A stretch of DNA of 64,000 nucleotides from Phylloscopus collybita. Taxonomy: Eukaryota; Chordata; Aves; Passeriformes; Phylloscopidae. This document shows positions 12,563 through 23,789 of the stretch, in pieces. Numbering within the stretch: the stretch's first letter is position 1; the number at the start of each line of letters is the position of its first letter. The notes beneath the pieces were generated by a model, which had not been told where the DNA came from, did not search any database, and worked only from the letters and a program-made list of their open reading frames with translations. Location: positions 5,532,001-5,596,000 of the forward strand of contig JAJNNQ010000027.1 of assembly GCA_027886175.1 (NCBI GenBank). The letters run 5' to 3'. Both the position numbers and the translations under genes were made by a program.

Positions 12563-15500
12563 AGTCAGTCTGGTTAAGTGTTATTAAAGATAGTGCTGGA
12601 GTCATTGAAAATGGTGAAAGATAAAACTCAGAGACTTGAGGCAACACCAGGAAAAGTTGTTCCTGATCCAGGGCTGCATCTGCCTGGTTAAAGGCAAAGT
12701 GACCCAGGTTAAGAACATCTACCAGTGGAGCCACTGCAAATACACTGATGATTTCTGAGAATCCAATTTCTTCTCAAGGCAATGGATAGTGAGGAATTTG
12801 GTTCAACAGATAAAGCTCCAGGATGGGATGTATTGGTTTATCAGGCATTCCCTACTGTGAATAATTATACACTTTGCACCTTGAGGAGAGATACAATTAC
12901 ACAGCTCTGTTTTGCTTCTGTAAATCAAATGAAAATTTAGAATCAAACCAGAAGTGTTCATAAAACAAAACAGGAGATGGGACAGGACTTATTTCCGTGA
13001 CCATTGAGAAAAAAATAGTCCAGTTAGTAGAACTCTGTGGACTCCTGTTTCAGAGACATACTGAGTGTAGGGACCTATTTCTACAAATCCAGACATTCCT
13101 TGACAAGTTACCTGGCTTAGGTCTGGCTGGCTCTACTGATTTATCATCACTGCAAGCCAAATTTCAAGCAGACTTCTTCCTCCCACAGCTTTCTGTGCTG
13201 TTTTCTGTGCCAACAGCATTGCCTGCCAGGCTGTGGCTGCAGTTTGTCCCTTTTGCTCCTGCTTCAGATCCATCCCAGGAAAAAACTCCAGGCATCACTC
13301 ACACTCACACTCACACTCACACTCACTCACACATTGCAGCCTAAGGGATGCTGCTGCAGTAAGGTGCTTGTAAGGGCAGACTTGGGACTCTTACTTTTTT
13401 TTTTTCCCCCTCTGATTTACAGCACATAACACAAAGCCAGTTATTCCTTTTAAAACAACACAGAGAAATAAAAAAAAAAAAGCCGAAATAACTGTATCAG
13501 GTGCTTGAATACCCTTAGTAAAAATGAAATGCCAAAAAAAAAAAAGGGCCCTAAGAGGATCTCCCAGACCCCTGAGTAGTTCTGTGTGTGCTTAAAGGAG
13601 CACACGTGCTTCATGAAAATCTGCTGCCACCCTCCGCCACAGCCAAAGCTGAGCGTGGCTCAGCTAGGCAGGGTTAGTGCTTCCCTGCTTCCCTCCTGAA
13701 GATCCTTTCTGCTCATGCTGGCCCTTTGTTCTTTTACAAACTAGTAGCTGGAGTTTGAATTTAATTTTTTTTTTTTTTAAATGCCCCCAAGAAGAAAAGG
13801 ATGAGCTGAGCAAGCCTAATCACAGTGCTGAAAATGTCAAGGAAGGGAATTCCTTCTGGATCTGTCCCGACCAGCTGGGCTAACAGAACTTTAGTTTGGC
13901 TGACACTTGGGCAGTTTCAGTAAAAATCACCTTCAGTAAAACACGCTCTGATGTTGGCTTGGGCTAGCCAAGGATTCAGGAATTGATCCTTATGTTCCTT
14001 GAGCTTGCTTGTTATAAATCCACTGGTTCATCTTTATGCCTCTCTGTAAGCCTGGGGTATGATGGATTTACTAAACTGAAAAATCAGTAAGATGGCTTTT
14101 CCTCCTCCAATCCCCTCTGCACTGGGATATTTTAAAGCACAACAGCAGCAGTAAAAAACGCCTCTGTGCATGCTCAGGGATAATTATTTGCAATTTCCAT
14201 CTCCTTTTCCAAGGTTTGCCATCTGATGCCCACCTAATACGAAGCCTCTCTCCGCTGGGAGAAAGAGCACAACTGATCACAAGGGGAAAATTCAGTTTGA
14301 GAACATATGTCTGAGCAGAGTGGATCCCCTGTCTGACAGCTGCTGCCCTCAGCCTTTCTGCTTCACCCTTATTTTGATTTAAATTCCCTATTTTGCACCT
14401 GTAAAAAGCCGTGCAGGGCAGATCTTGAAAGTGAATTTTCTATTCAATGTCCTTGTTTAATAGAATCGAATATACCTTTAAGCAAAGGAAAAAAGGTAAT
14501 TAACTGGAAGAGGAAGAGGCAATGCTTCTCTAAAGGGCTTTGTGATAAGACTAACAACAAACAGCTTTCTCTTTGTGATTCTTCCTCCTTGACAGGTTTA
14601 ACAGGGAGAAAAACCATCTGTGTACCTTCACTGATTTATTAAAAGATATGCAAAATAAGATACAAGTTTTGGACAATTCCCTGGGCAGCCTCGTTAAAGC
14701 AAAACTTCCCACAGATTTCACACTGAGAAAAAAAAAAAGGGATTTTGAAAGTACAGCTAAAGCTTACAAACCACATCAGAAAGCTTTCCTTCAGGAGAAG
14801 GTCCTTGTAAGTCACAAAGGATATTTATTCAGAAATACTGAAATGTGCCAAGGCATTGACATTACTTATTTTGTAGGAGGATTTATGGATCTGAGATTAA
14901 TTTGTTGCAGGAAGATACTCCAGAAAAAAAACGTCCTTCTGCATGGACTTCTTACCTGTGTAAGAAAAATCCTGCTAGATTCTATATTTAAGAAGTTCTA
15001 ACTCCTCCCTGCAAAGGTTAAAAGACTGGGTTTAATGCAAAAGCAGGCAGATGATATACTCTTTTACAAATGTTCATGAGGCGCACCAAAAATTACAGGA
15101 TTTGGAATGAAATTTTTGCTTTGGTAAGGGCACTAGCACATGGTGTTCTAAAATAATGACAGAAATAGTTGTAGCCATATTGCTTATCCCAGAAATCCAA
15201 CGCTTCTAGGGAGAGCGCCAAATGCCAGGCGGATTTCTCAGTTGTTGCAAAGTCTTAGGAAATTACTGGTCATCTTCTGGGGGGGGAAACACTGATCCAG
15301 CCAAGGGCTCAGCACCCTTAGGTGACACAACAACCAGCCAGGTTTTTAAGGCTGTGAAAGCCTTAAAAAGAGTAGGAAGCCTAAAGAGTAGGAAGAAAAA
15401 AGAAAGGAATAAAATCACGCCCGTCTTACACAGCCCATATCTGCTTAAACCCCAAAGAAGGGTTTTAAGTCGAATGCTTCGAGAGAAGTGTAAATTTTTT

Positions 15501-17640
15501 TCTGAAAAATCTGTTTGGCGACTAAAAAAACCCAACAAAACAGTCGAATTTAATGAGGGAAAAATTAAACTCTGGTCAAGATCCAGGTGGAGGCTGTACA
15601 TGGCATTATTATAGGCTCCCATATGTTTCCTAGAGGCATTGAACGTGACAAGGGAATTTAGACACGGGGAAATGTAATTATTTGTGATTGAAACAGAATA
15701 GCAGCCAGTTTATCCACATACTGCTCCTGTTGCATTAATATTACTCTACTGAATTGAATTGTTTTCAGATGCTGTTGTATTTTCAGAGGTTGACATAGGT
15801 TCTTTCATATTCTGTTTCACGTTACTTTTTTTAGCCATCAGAACTTAGTGACATAAAAATTGCTGTCTGGGTTGACACAGTTATTCCCTCTTGATGTCTT
15901 TAAGTAGGAGCATAATGTGACAGATGAGAGTGCTGAAACTCAGTGTCTCACACAGGCTTAAAAATAAGTTATTCCTGCAAAACTTTGAAAATTGTCCTAC
16001 AGGGGAAAAAAATTTATACTCTGAAATTTATTTATTTATTTATTATTTATTTTATTTCTTGCTCCCCTCATTTTTCTGTGCCTAGAAACATGTATGAAGA
16101 CAGGGAGGTTCAGGAACTCGTTTCCTCCTGCTGTGCAGCCATCACAGGAAATCATAACCCTTTCTCTCAGTAGCAGCTGAAACCTAGGCAGCAGCAGAGA
16201 TCAAACAAACACTGAAAGATTAAACAGAGCTGAGATTTAGGGCTGGGCTTAACTGCAAAAACGTGAGGACTGGTGTTTGAGATTGGCAAAGTCCTGTTGG
16301 TAGGTAATTTTGGCTCAAAACGAGGAAATCAGTGTGAAGCCTGTGCTGTGCCTGAGCAGGTCCAGCACAGCCAGGACACAGGCGCAGTGGTGACAGCGGG
16401 CAGAAGGAATATTTCTGACATCCCTGTAGTCTTGGTGCAGAGAAGTCATCCCAGCGAGATCTCTTGTCACTCTGGAGCTCTCCCAGAAAGCTGCTCCTGG
16501 AGAACTTCACCAGCACGAAAGCCAGACTGGAGTCACAGAACCCTTTCCATTCCAAGAGGCCGGACTGAGCCCCACTGGAGAAGAGGATTCATACCCAGGC
16601 ATCCACATCCAGGATTCACAGTACCAGACTTCCTAAGGCTTCACACTTGAGGGGTTTGGTTTAACTCATTTCAAATGTTTATTTAATGCTAGAATAACCT
16701 CTTTGGGGTATTAATTACATCAAGCCCAAAACAATGATATGCATCAGCTCTTCGGGTATGAACAGGTATGGAAAGTTCAATTTCAGAAAATTGCCTCTTT
16801 CCCTTCCTGCTTTTTTATTATTTGGATAATTTGCATTAAAATAATGTCTCTGCTTGTGAGTGTTTGCCCCCACTGCTTTATTACTCACTCAGAACACTCA
16901 TTCCTTGCATATGATGTGATCTTTATTTGCTGTTGAAACACTTTTAATGTCACAAAATGGATTAAATCTTCAAGTGAGGAGCGAGCAATTGGAAAACCCT
17001 ATCACCTAAGCAACAGCAGTCCTATTTCATGCCTGTGTGTCTAATTATACCTAACAAGGCAAAAACCCCCCTTCTCTCCGAGGGAATGATACATTCATTC
17101 TTCCCAAACAAATTTTTTTTTTAATTTTTTTTTTTTTTTTTTTACATCTTAATGATGGGCAAAGCTGGTAGGTTCTGCATTTTGTAAGCAGGCCAGGCAC
17201 AGTTAAGCATGAATGCCAGGTTGGTATTTGATATAAAACGATCCTGTTGTGACAAGGACGGGTGGTCAGGGGGGTTGCAGTGCTTGGGACATCCTTCCAC
17301 CGTGCCAGCTCCTTGGGCCAGACAAGGACAGGCCACGAGGGCAAACGCTGAACTTGCCAAGGCTTCACAGACCAAGAGGGAAAGCACTGGGGTGGGGTGG
17401 CCGAGGTGTCCTGGGCAGCTGAGCCTGCCCTCAGCCCCTCTGAGACCCCCGGTGCCCCCACCCCAGTCCCAGGGAGCTCAAAACGCAGAGGAGAGCGCAC
17501 TGGGATGGCAGCGTTCTGCTGCCTCCACGACCGGCCCCAGAGTCCCAGAAACATAACTGTGGTCTATAAGGCTCTTCCCAGAGCCCCAAAAGGCACTTCC
17601 AGAGGCCCCTCAGACTCCCCACATGTTCCCCAAGCTCTTC
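3823..17640. other. Intergenic sequence between the LTR and MRGBP
   Basis: No gene, RNA gene or clear transposon is recognised across about 13.8 kb. The longest open frames (about 110-167 codons, for example at 14648-15001, 15222-15614 and 17051-17554) have no homologue I know, no supporting splice structure and often an equal-sized frame on the other strand. Simple sequence includes a run of 29 T (12532-12560) and a (CACTCA)-type repeat (about 13294-13333). Distal regulatory elements could be present but cannot be seen by eye. Confidence 0.6.
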
Positions 17641-17880
17641 CCAGAAGCCCGCGAGGCTGTTCCCGGGCACTGCCGCCGCCTCGCCCGGTGTTCAGGGCTG
17701 AGTGCCGGTGCTCAGCTCTCTCCTCCGGCGCTGCCAGCGCGGGGCGGCCCCGTCCTGTGCAGCCCCGCCGGAACTGCGGGGCCCCGCCGAGGCTCCCCCG
17801 CCCCAGGCCCGGCCCCGGCGCGGCCGTGCCCAGCTCCCGGCCGGCAGGAGCCGCTGCGGACGCGGCGCGGCGCGGCGGGG
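17640..17880 (+). promoter_or_regulatory. MRGBP: MRGBP CpG-island promoter and 5'UTR
   Basis: GC content and CpG density rise sharply from about 17640 and stay high through exon 1 to about 18290. A GC box (GGGGCGG) lies at 17741-17747, and there is no TATA box near the start codon. This is the usual architecture of a housekeeping promoter. The transcription start cannot be placed from sequence alone. The frame upstream of the ATG at 17881 is open back to 17623, so the start was chosen by resemblance to mammalian MRGBP. Confidence 0.6.
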
Positions 17881-18103
17881 ATGAGCGAGGCGGAGGGCGG
17901 CTCGGCCGCCGCCGCCGTGGAGAAGCCGCCGCTGCCCGCGGCCGGGCCCGGGGCGGCCGCGGCGGTCGCTGCCGCTGTTGCAGCCGCGGCGGCGGCGGCG
18001 GCCGGGCCGGAACCCGGCGCGCCAGCGGAGGAGGCGGCGGTGGTGTGGAGCCCGGAGGTGGAGGTGTGCCTGTTCCACGCCATGCTGGGCCACAAGCCCG
18101 TAG
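17881..18103 (+). CDS. MRGBP: MRGBP coding exon 1 (residues 1-74 plus 1 nt)
   Basis: The Ala-rich N-terminus precedes [20 protein letters not shown]. The donor is GTGAGC at 18104, in phase 1 within a Gly codon. The exon lies wholly in the CpG island. Confidence 0.93.
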
Positions 18104-21100
18104 GTGAGCGCGGGCCGCGGCCTCCGGCAGCGGCGGGGACCGGGCCTGGCAGCGGGGCCGAGCGGGGGCTCTCGGGCGGCTCCAGCGGCCCCCGAGGCCG
18201 CCTTGCAGCCGGGCCGGGGCCGCGGGGCTGCGGCGGGGCCTGCGGGAGGGAGCGCGGGGCCCGGCCGGGCCGCTGAGCCGCCGTGTGAGCGGCTGCCATG
18301 CGCTCCCACAGCATCACAGAGCGGGGCACTCCGCAGGGACCACCGGGTCGCCTGCTTAGGCATTAGGGTCATTCCAGAGCACGGGATTGTGCCCAGGCCG
18401 TTCGGGAATATCTCCAGGAAGGGAGACTCCACCGTCTCTCTGGGCAGTGTGTCCCAGCGCTCGCACTGAAGAAGTTCTTCCTCCTATTCAGGTGGAGCTT
18501 CCTGTGCATCAGTTTCTGCCGCTTGCTTTATCTCCTATTGCTCTGCACCACCGAGCCTGGATCCATCCTCTTGGCACCCCCCTTTAGATATTCATAAACA
18601 TTGTTGAGGTCCCCTCTTAGACATCTCTTCTGGAGACTGAACAGGCCCAGCTCCCTCCGCTGATCGTTGTCAGAGAGATGCCCCAGTTCCTTCCTCTCTG
18701 TTCAGATGCTCTGTTCCTTCCTCAGTGGACCCACAGCAGGAGCTCTGTGTCTCTCTTGCACTCAGGAGCCGAGAATTGGACACAGCACTCCCTACACTTT
18801 TCCTCGGGATGCTTTTCACACAGCTCCTCTGAAAGCTCCAGCTGTGTGTTGGAATTTCCCCCAGGGGCACCCTGAGCTCCCTAGGGAATAGCACCTCCAG
18901 TGAAGGGTGGAAGATCAGCCTGTAATGTGTGGGTTCCTTGTAACAACATGGCTTTTCTAATTCATAAATCAATAAATACATTTCTTTATATCTCTAAATG
19001 TCATTAATAATAAAATCGTTAGCAGCATTAACCGCACTGGGTTCTTCCCCCAGGTGTGAATCGCCATTTCCACATGATTTGTATCCGGGATAAATTCAGC
19101 CAGAATATCGGACGGCAGATCTCATCCAAAGTGATCTGGGACCATCTGAGCACCATGTATGATATGCAGGCCCTTGTGAGTATAAAGGTTTGGTGCTGCC
19201 ACGTGGTTTCTTGGAGTTCAGAAGTTTGGACAGGCCAAAATCACAGGGCCTGTTGTACCTTTCGTGGTACTTGGTGTCATTCCAGTCAGTTGATGCGGTG
19301 TTCCCTGAATAAAAATGGATTAGGTAGGAGACAATAAAACTTTCAGTGACTTGTGAGATTTTTTGGGGTTTTTTTGATACCATGTTCTGACTTTGTTTAT
19401 TAAAGTTGCCTAAATGCTGATCCAGAAAATGCTCAGCTACGTACATAAGTGTCAAGTGAGAAAGTTGCCTTGTGTTTACATATGAATTTGCTGTGTTTGG
19501 GTTCTAAAAATGATCTCAAATGATTCTGAGTTTTGATCTCAGGTATTCTGACCTCAGTAACCAGTTTGATATCAGAAGCCTCCTGATTCTCTAACATCTG
19601 AAGTGCCTTGTTAAAAATTATTTAGCTCTTAATTGCATGTAAAATAGAACTTGAGATTGCATGTCAAAATTCAAATTGAAGTCTTTACCAGTCACTCACA
19701 GAGATCTTTCTTTTCTTTCTAAGCATGAATCTGAGATTCTTCCATTCCCTAACATAGAGAAGAATTTTGCTCTTCCTGACGAAATGATTCAAGAAGTGAG
19801 AGAAGGTGAGATGTGATTGCAGTCTCTGATTCTTGGTTGCTTTAATCTCATCTCAGAATCTTTAACAAAACTCCCCCAAAAAAGGGTGTATTGTCAAATC
19901 TAATAGAAATGTGCAGGAGTTTGACAGAAATCTCAGGTTGAGCAATGAGAGCTGGATTTTAAAATTTAGCTGATGTATGTTATCCAAAGTAGGAACTAGG
20001 AAGTTCAAGCACCTGCCAAAGGACTTCTTGGGATATTTTAAACTTCAGTGGAATGCTTCCAATTACTAGGTACACTAAACTTTACACTAAAAATTCAGTG
20101 TAAAATCTTAGTACAGATAAGACACTGCAATATGTTTTGCCTGTTTAGCATTTCACTTTCTCGTGTTAATAATAATTATTTCTTGACACTGAATTACTGC
20201 TGAATGTTGCGTGGAATATTTGCAAACATGCAAATATGCAGAGGCTGCTAATCTGGAAAAAATCCACATGGTTCTTTAAAACCATCTAACCAATGCTAAC
20301 AATCCTTTCTGTAGGAAAAGTAATGATGGAAGAAGAAGTGAAAGAGGAAGTTTTAAAAGAAGAGATGGAAACGCATGCAGGTCCTGAAGAAGGTAATTTT
20401 GTAACTCTCTACTGTGTAATACGAGATTAAAAATCAACTGTAATTGAGAAATTAATGTTAAAATGTAAATCCAAATGCAGTGTACTTTGGGATTTGTACT
20501 CAGACTTAGCCTGTGCTCATGCTAGGAACTTGACTAATTTAAGAGTGCACAGAGTAAGCAGCTACTTATTGAAAAGATTTCTTCTTTCCTCCTAATTCAT
20601 CTGTACAAAGTTGTATAGCTCTGGAGATTTTTTGCTTTAATATGTACTTGACAAACCCCTGGGAGTCTAAAGGATCTCTGGAAGAAAGCTGAGTCTGATT
20701 TTTTTGAACTTAAATGCTCTGTGTTGGGAACTTTGTAGTCATGGGGGAAATAAATCAAAGAGATTGTAAAATTGCGTGCTGAAATGGGAAGGTGGGCAGA
20801 GTGTTTATTTTATTTTATTCTCATTATCTTGCTGCTTTTAAATAAAAGGCTTGTTTTCCTAACACTTTGCTGTAGAACAAGTCAAATGTGAACAGTAGAG
20901 ATCCTGCTATTTATCTTAACAGACCAAGCCAACTGCTAACTATATAGTTTCATCATATTTATATCACTGAATAAGTGGTGTTTAAAGACTGTAATAAAAG
21001 ATCTAAAATGTATTTTAAAATATATTAAATTTTTGGGTGTTCAGTTTTAAAATTATTTATGGTACCAAATGTAATGACTGCTGCTGATTATAAATTCCAT

Positions 21101-21602
21101 AGATTGGTCCTATGTTTCTGTAAGTGTTCATTTTAATTATTTTAATATTAAGTGCTGTTTAATTCCACTTAATGAGTTTGGTTTTTAGCCTGTCAAAATA
21201 CATGCCTGTCTTTAAAGCAAAAATAAAAGCAAGATGTGCCTTTCTCAGAGATTTTTCCTTTAGAACTGAAAGTAAGACTTAAATGACGGACAAGTATGCT
21301 GAGAGTCGATTGTTTTGAGAAGTTTTATGGAATATAAAGAAGTTTGATATCACTCTTGTTTGCCTATGTGTATGACTCTGATCTGGAATCATTACTTTGG
21401 TCCTATTTCAGTTTTTGCACCCTCTGGAAGTTTAGGAAAAACAACTGAAAAGCCAAGCAGCAAAGAGAAAGAGAAAACTTCATCAGATCCTGGATCCAAA
21501 GAAGGGTCTGATAAGAGGAAGCGCAACAGAGTCACCGAGAAGGTTCTAAATGCCAACAGCAACCCCTCGAGTCCCAGCGCCGCCAAACGACGCAGGACGT
21601 AG
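17881..21602 (+). CDS. MRGBP: MRG domain-binding protein, TIP60/NuA4 complex subunit (five exons, complete)
   Basis: Joined coding exons are 17881-18103, 19054-19175, 19724-19805, 20315-20392 and 21412-21602: 696 nt, 231 aa plus stop. MRGBP is the vertebrate Eaf7 orthologue. It binds MORF4L1/MRG15 and MORF4L2 within the nuclear TIP60 histone acetyltransferase complex. The conserved Eaf7-type core runs from VVWSPEVEV (residue 54) through [14 protein letters not shown] to QEVREGKVM (about 147). An acidic Glu/Lys stretch (residues 147-167) and a basic tail ([18 protein letters not shown]) follow. All introns have GT-AG ends and keep frame. Human MRGBP is 204 aa; the extra length is mostly an Ala-rich N-terminus (residues 9-41). 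The ATG at 17881 gives MSEAEGG, matching the mammalian MGEAE start. Confidence 0.95.
18320..18900 (-). mobile_element. CR1-type LINE fragment in MRGBP intron 1
   Basis: The + strand reads as the reverse complement of a CR1 3' portion. It includes stretches like AATATCTCCAGGAAGGGAGA, AAGAAGTTCTTCCTCCT, TTGAGGTCCCCTCTTAGA and TGGAGACTGAACAGGCCCAG, the usual order in antisense CR1 copies. It is diverged, truncated at both ends and has no open reverse transcriptase frame. Boundaries are approximate. Confidence 0.75.
19054..19175 (+). CDS. MRGBP: MRGBP coding exon 2 (residues 75-115)
   Basis: The exon encodes [19 protein letters not shown] through [11 protein letters not shown], the most conserved block of the Eaf7 domain. 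The acceptor is CCCCCAG at 19047-19053 and the donor GTGAGT at 19176. Confidence 0.96.
19724..19805 (+). CDS. MRGBP: MRGBP coding exon 3 (residues 116-142 plus 1 nt)
   Basis: The exon encodes [18 protein letters not shown] and then DEMIQEVRE. The acceptor follows TTTCTTTCTAAG and the donor is GTGAGA at 19806. Confidence 0.95.
20315..20392 (+). CDS. MRGBP: MRGBP coding exon 4 (residues 143-168 plus 1 nt)
   Basis: The exon encodes [18 protein letters not shown] and then ETHAGPEE, the charged linker after the Eaf7 core. The acceptor is TTTCTGTAG and the donor GTAATT at 20393. Confidence 0.93.
21412..21602 (+). CDS. MRGBP: MRGBP coding exon 5 (residues 169-231 and stop)
   Basis: The exon encodes [10 protein letters not shown], a Ser/Lys-rich stretch, and the conserved C-terminus [17 protein letters not shown]. 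The stop is TAG at 21600-21602. The acceptor follows TCCTATTTCAG. Confidence 0.95.
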
Positions 21603-22750
21603 AGCTGAGGAGCAGTGACAAACTCTGGGGTGTGGGAGGAGGGAGCAGGAAAAACAAGGAGCAGCACAGCTGCTCCGTAAACTTGTGGAGGAAGCAAAAG
21701 ATACCTGAGCCAGTATTTGAGGAATCTGCACGTTGGCCTTGTCTCTCCTGGGGTGTTTTCCTGGGCAGCCAGCGAGGAGCCGCCTGCCCGGGGCGTGGGG
21801 GCAGTGCTGGCGGTGGGGAGGGTGGGTGTGCCAGTGCCAGGGCTGCATTTCAAACCAGCAGCACGCTCTGTGTCAGCACAGCTCGTGGAAAGAGTGCCCC
21901 GTGGGGGGTGCCTTGGGCCATCGAAAGCAGAGGTGATTTCTGTAAAACGTGGGATTGCTGTTTCTTGCCTTTGCTGTCTGTGAGTATTACAGACCATGTT
22001 TGGCCATTTCCCTTCCATTTGTATCAAATGTCTCAATTTCTTGGTTCAGTAAAACGAAAATTCTTTTCGATGCAGGTAACTGCTGCGTTTGAAGAGTTCT
22101 GTTGCTCTCTTTGCTGGAGGAACCTCATTTCACCCTTTTTAATGTAACATTTTTTCAACCAGAAGTAAAGTGAAAATTATAATGCCCCAAGCCCAGATAA
22201 TTAATAAGTGTCCTAAATAAAACATCTGGTGATGAGACATGGTTTTATAAGGGATCAGCTGAGCTGTGCATGAACGTGGAGGTGTTGCTTCATCCATTTG
22301 TAACACAGTAGTGTATGACAGTGGGGTTTGTACTTAATTATTTTTTTAAAGCAGTTTTAGTAGATGTGAATGAAATTGGTTTTCCAAAGTGTTCGTTTTG
22401 TTCTACAACTGAAGAATCTTGCTGACATTGTAATGCTTATCTTTTATATGCTAGAACATTGAGATTTGATGAAGTTACTATTTTTGTGTTGTTAAAAAGA
22501 TGGATCGCAGTTGACAAACACCTGTTAAATGGTGAACAAAGCAGGATGAAATGGTACTGATTTTGTTTCACTACATTAACTATCAGTTAATAAAAAGAAG
22601 AATTACTTCTTGATCTCTCAGTATTGCCTTCAAGGTGAGGCACTAGCGGTCTTCTCATTTTTTTGTTTTATTCTAGGTACATAGCCAAGTTCTTGTCTAC
22701 CTAATTTGCTTGTTTTATACAAAGAATAAATTAGATTTGTTTTTATTTTA
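21603..22750 (+). other. MRGBP: MRGBP 3'UTR with three polyadenylation signals
   Basis: After the stop no further exon is recognised. AATAAA occurs at 22216-22221, 22589-22594 and 22725-22730. The last would give a 3'UTR of about 1.15 kb. Which signal is used cannot be told from sequence. From 22750 to 23191 I see nothing identifiable. Confidence 0.6.
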
Positions 22751-23191
22751 CTAAACGGCAGTTGTTGTGTGACTTGATTAAAATCTGGCCCAACTTCTTT
22801 TGACAGTAATTTAGCATTAAAATGCTGGTTACTTTGTCATGATCTACATAGATTTTGGCCATAAAGTGCAGATTTTGTAACTCTCAAGTCTCATATCCCT
22901 CTGGGCAAATCCTTCTCATCCATGGGATTCTAATCAAAAACTTTTGCTCTACCAATGAAATTTTTATATAGCTGAAAGTAGAGATGTGTTGACAATAGTG
23001 TGAACTGGTGCATCCACTCAGCACCAGCCTCGCAGCAAAGAAAGTCCACTTGGGCATTTCACGGTCAATGCAGCAACGCAGATTTTTTAGGAATTGTTTG
23101 GATGTGAAGTTGGGTATCGGCAAAAGTAAAAGCTTTAACTGCCCGCAGCGCAGCCGTTCGCTGCCCCCTCGGCATTCAGTGTTCGCTCTTT

Positions 23192-23325
23192 GGGAATGCT
23201 GTTCTTGGATCGCTTTTGCTGCACGAGGCCGGGAATGCTGTTCTTTTATCCCTTGTTCTTTTACCCCTTTTTGCTGTACGAGGCCGGGAATGCTGTTCTT
23301 TTACCCCTTTTTGCTGTACGAGGCC
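23192..23325. repeat. Three-copy tandem repeat just upstream of OGFR
   Basis: Three units begin GGGAATGCTGTTCTT and end GCTG(T/C)ACGAGGCC: 23192-23230 (39 bp), 23231-23285 (55 bp, with an internal TTGTTCTTTTACCC duplication) and 23286-23325 (40 bp). A (GCTCC) pentamer run follows at 23326-23345. The array abuts the CpG island. Confidence 0.85.
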
Positions 23326-23573
23326 GCTCCGCTCCGCTCCGCTCTGCCCGGGCCCGCGGGCGATGCCGGATCCTTCGGGCGCGGTGCGGGCGGGCGCAGA
23401 GCCCGCGCGGGCGGCGGCCAATGGGGCGAGGCGGCGCAGGAAGGGGGCGGGGCGTTCCCGCGCTTCCGTCCCTCGGTCCCCCCCCCACACGTGCCCGGGC
23501 TTTGTGCGCTCGGGCGGGCGGCCCCGCCGCCACATCCGCGTCCCTTTCGCTTTCCCTTTCTCTTCACCCTCCC
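23326..23573 (+). promoter_or_regulatory. OGFR: OGFR CpG-island promoter and 5'UTR
   Basis: This is GC-rich, CpG-dense sequence with a CCAAT box at 23418-23422, a GC box (GGGGCGGGGC) at 23444-23453 and a CACGTG E-box at 23488-23493. No TATA box is seen. The spacing suggests initiation between about 23455 and 23550. The promoter lies within 1 kb of the last MRGBP polyadenylation signal. Confidence 0.6.
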
Positions 23574-23789
23574 ATGGCGGGCTGGTTCACCCTCAGGGCG
23601 GAGGAGGACGAGGCGGAGGACGAGGCGAACCTCTGGAAGTACGACTCCACCTGGGAGGGGGAGGAGGAGGACGACGAGGAGGAGGATGGCGGCGGAGGCG
23701 GCGAGCCGGAGGGAGCGGCGGCGGAGGAGCCGGAGGATGCGGGGGAGCAGCCGGGGCAGGGCCGGGCGCGGGGCTGCCGGCACAGCCAG
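23574..23789 (+). CDS. OGFR: OGFR coding exon 1 (residues 1-72)
   Basis: The exon starts MAGWFTLRAEEDEAEDE, then LWKYDSTWEGEEEDDEEEDG, then a Gly/Glu/Ala-rich acidic stretch ending CRHSQ. The donor is GTGCGT at 23790, phase 0. The ATG lies in CCCATGG. Confidence 0.88.

Noticed and set aside
15222..15622. Overlapping open frames of about 130 and 119 codons on opposite strands
   Set aside because: Neither resembles a known protein, there is no promoter or splice context, and equal lengths on both strands suggest chance.
1..17640. Possible 3' exons of NTSR1, the expected left neighbour
   Set aside because: No receptor transmembrane or C-terminal tail sequence was found in any frame.
17397..18432. 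Long open frames on both strands over the MRGBP first exon (up to 246 codons)
   Set aside because: They are GC-rich CpG-island artefacts in frames other than MRGBP. Only the MRGBP frame shows conserved residues and a sensible donor.
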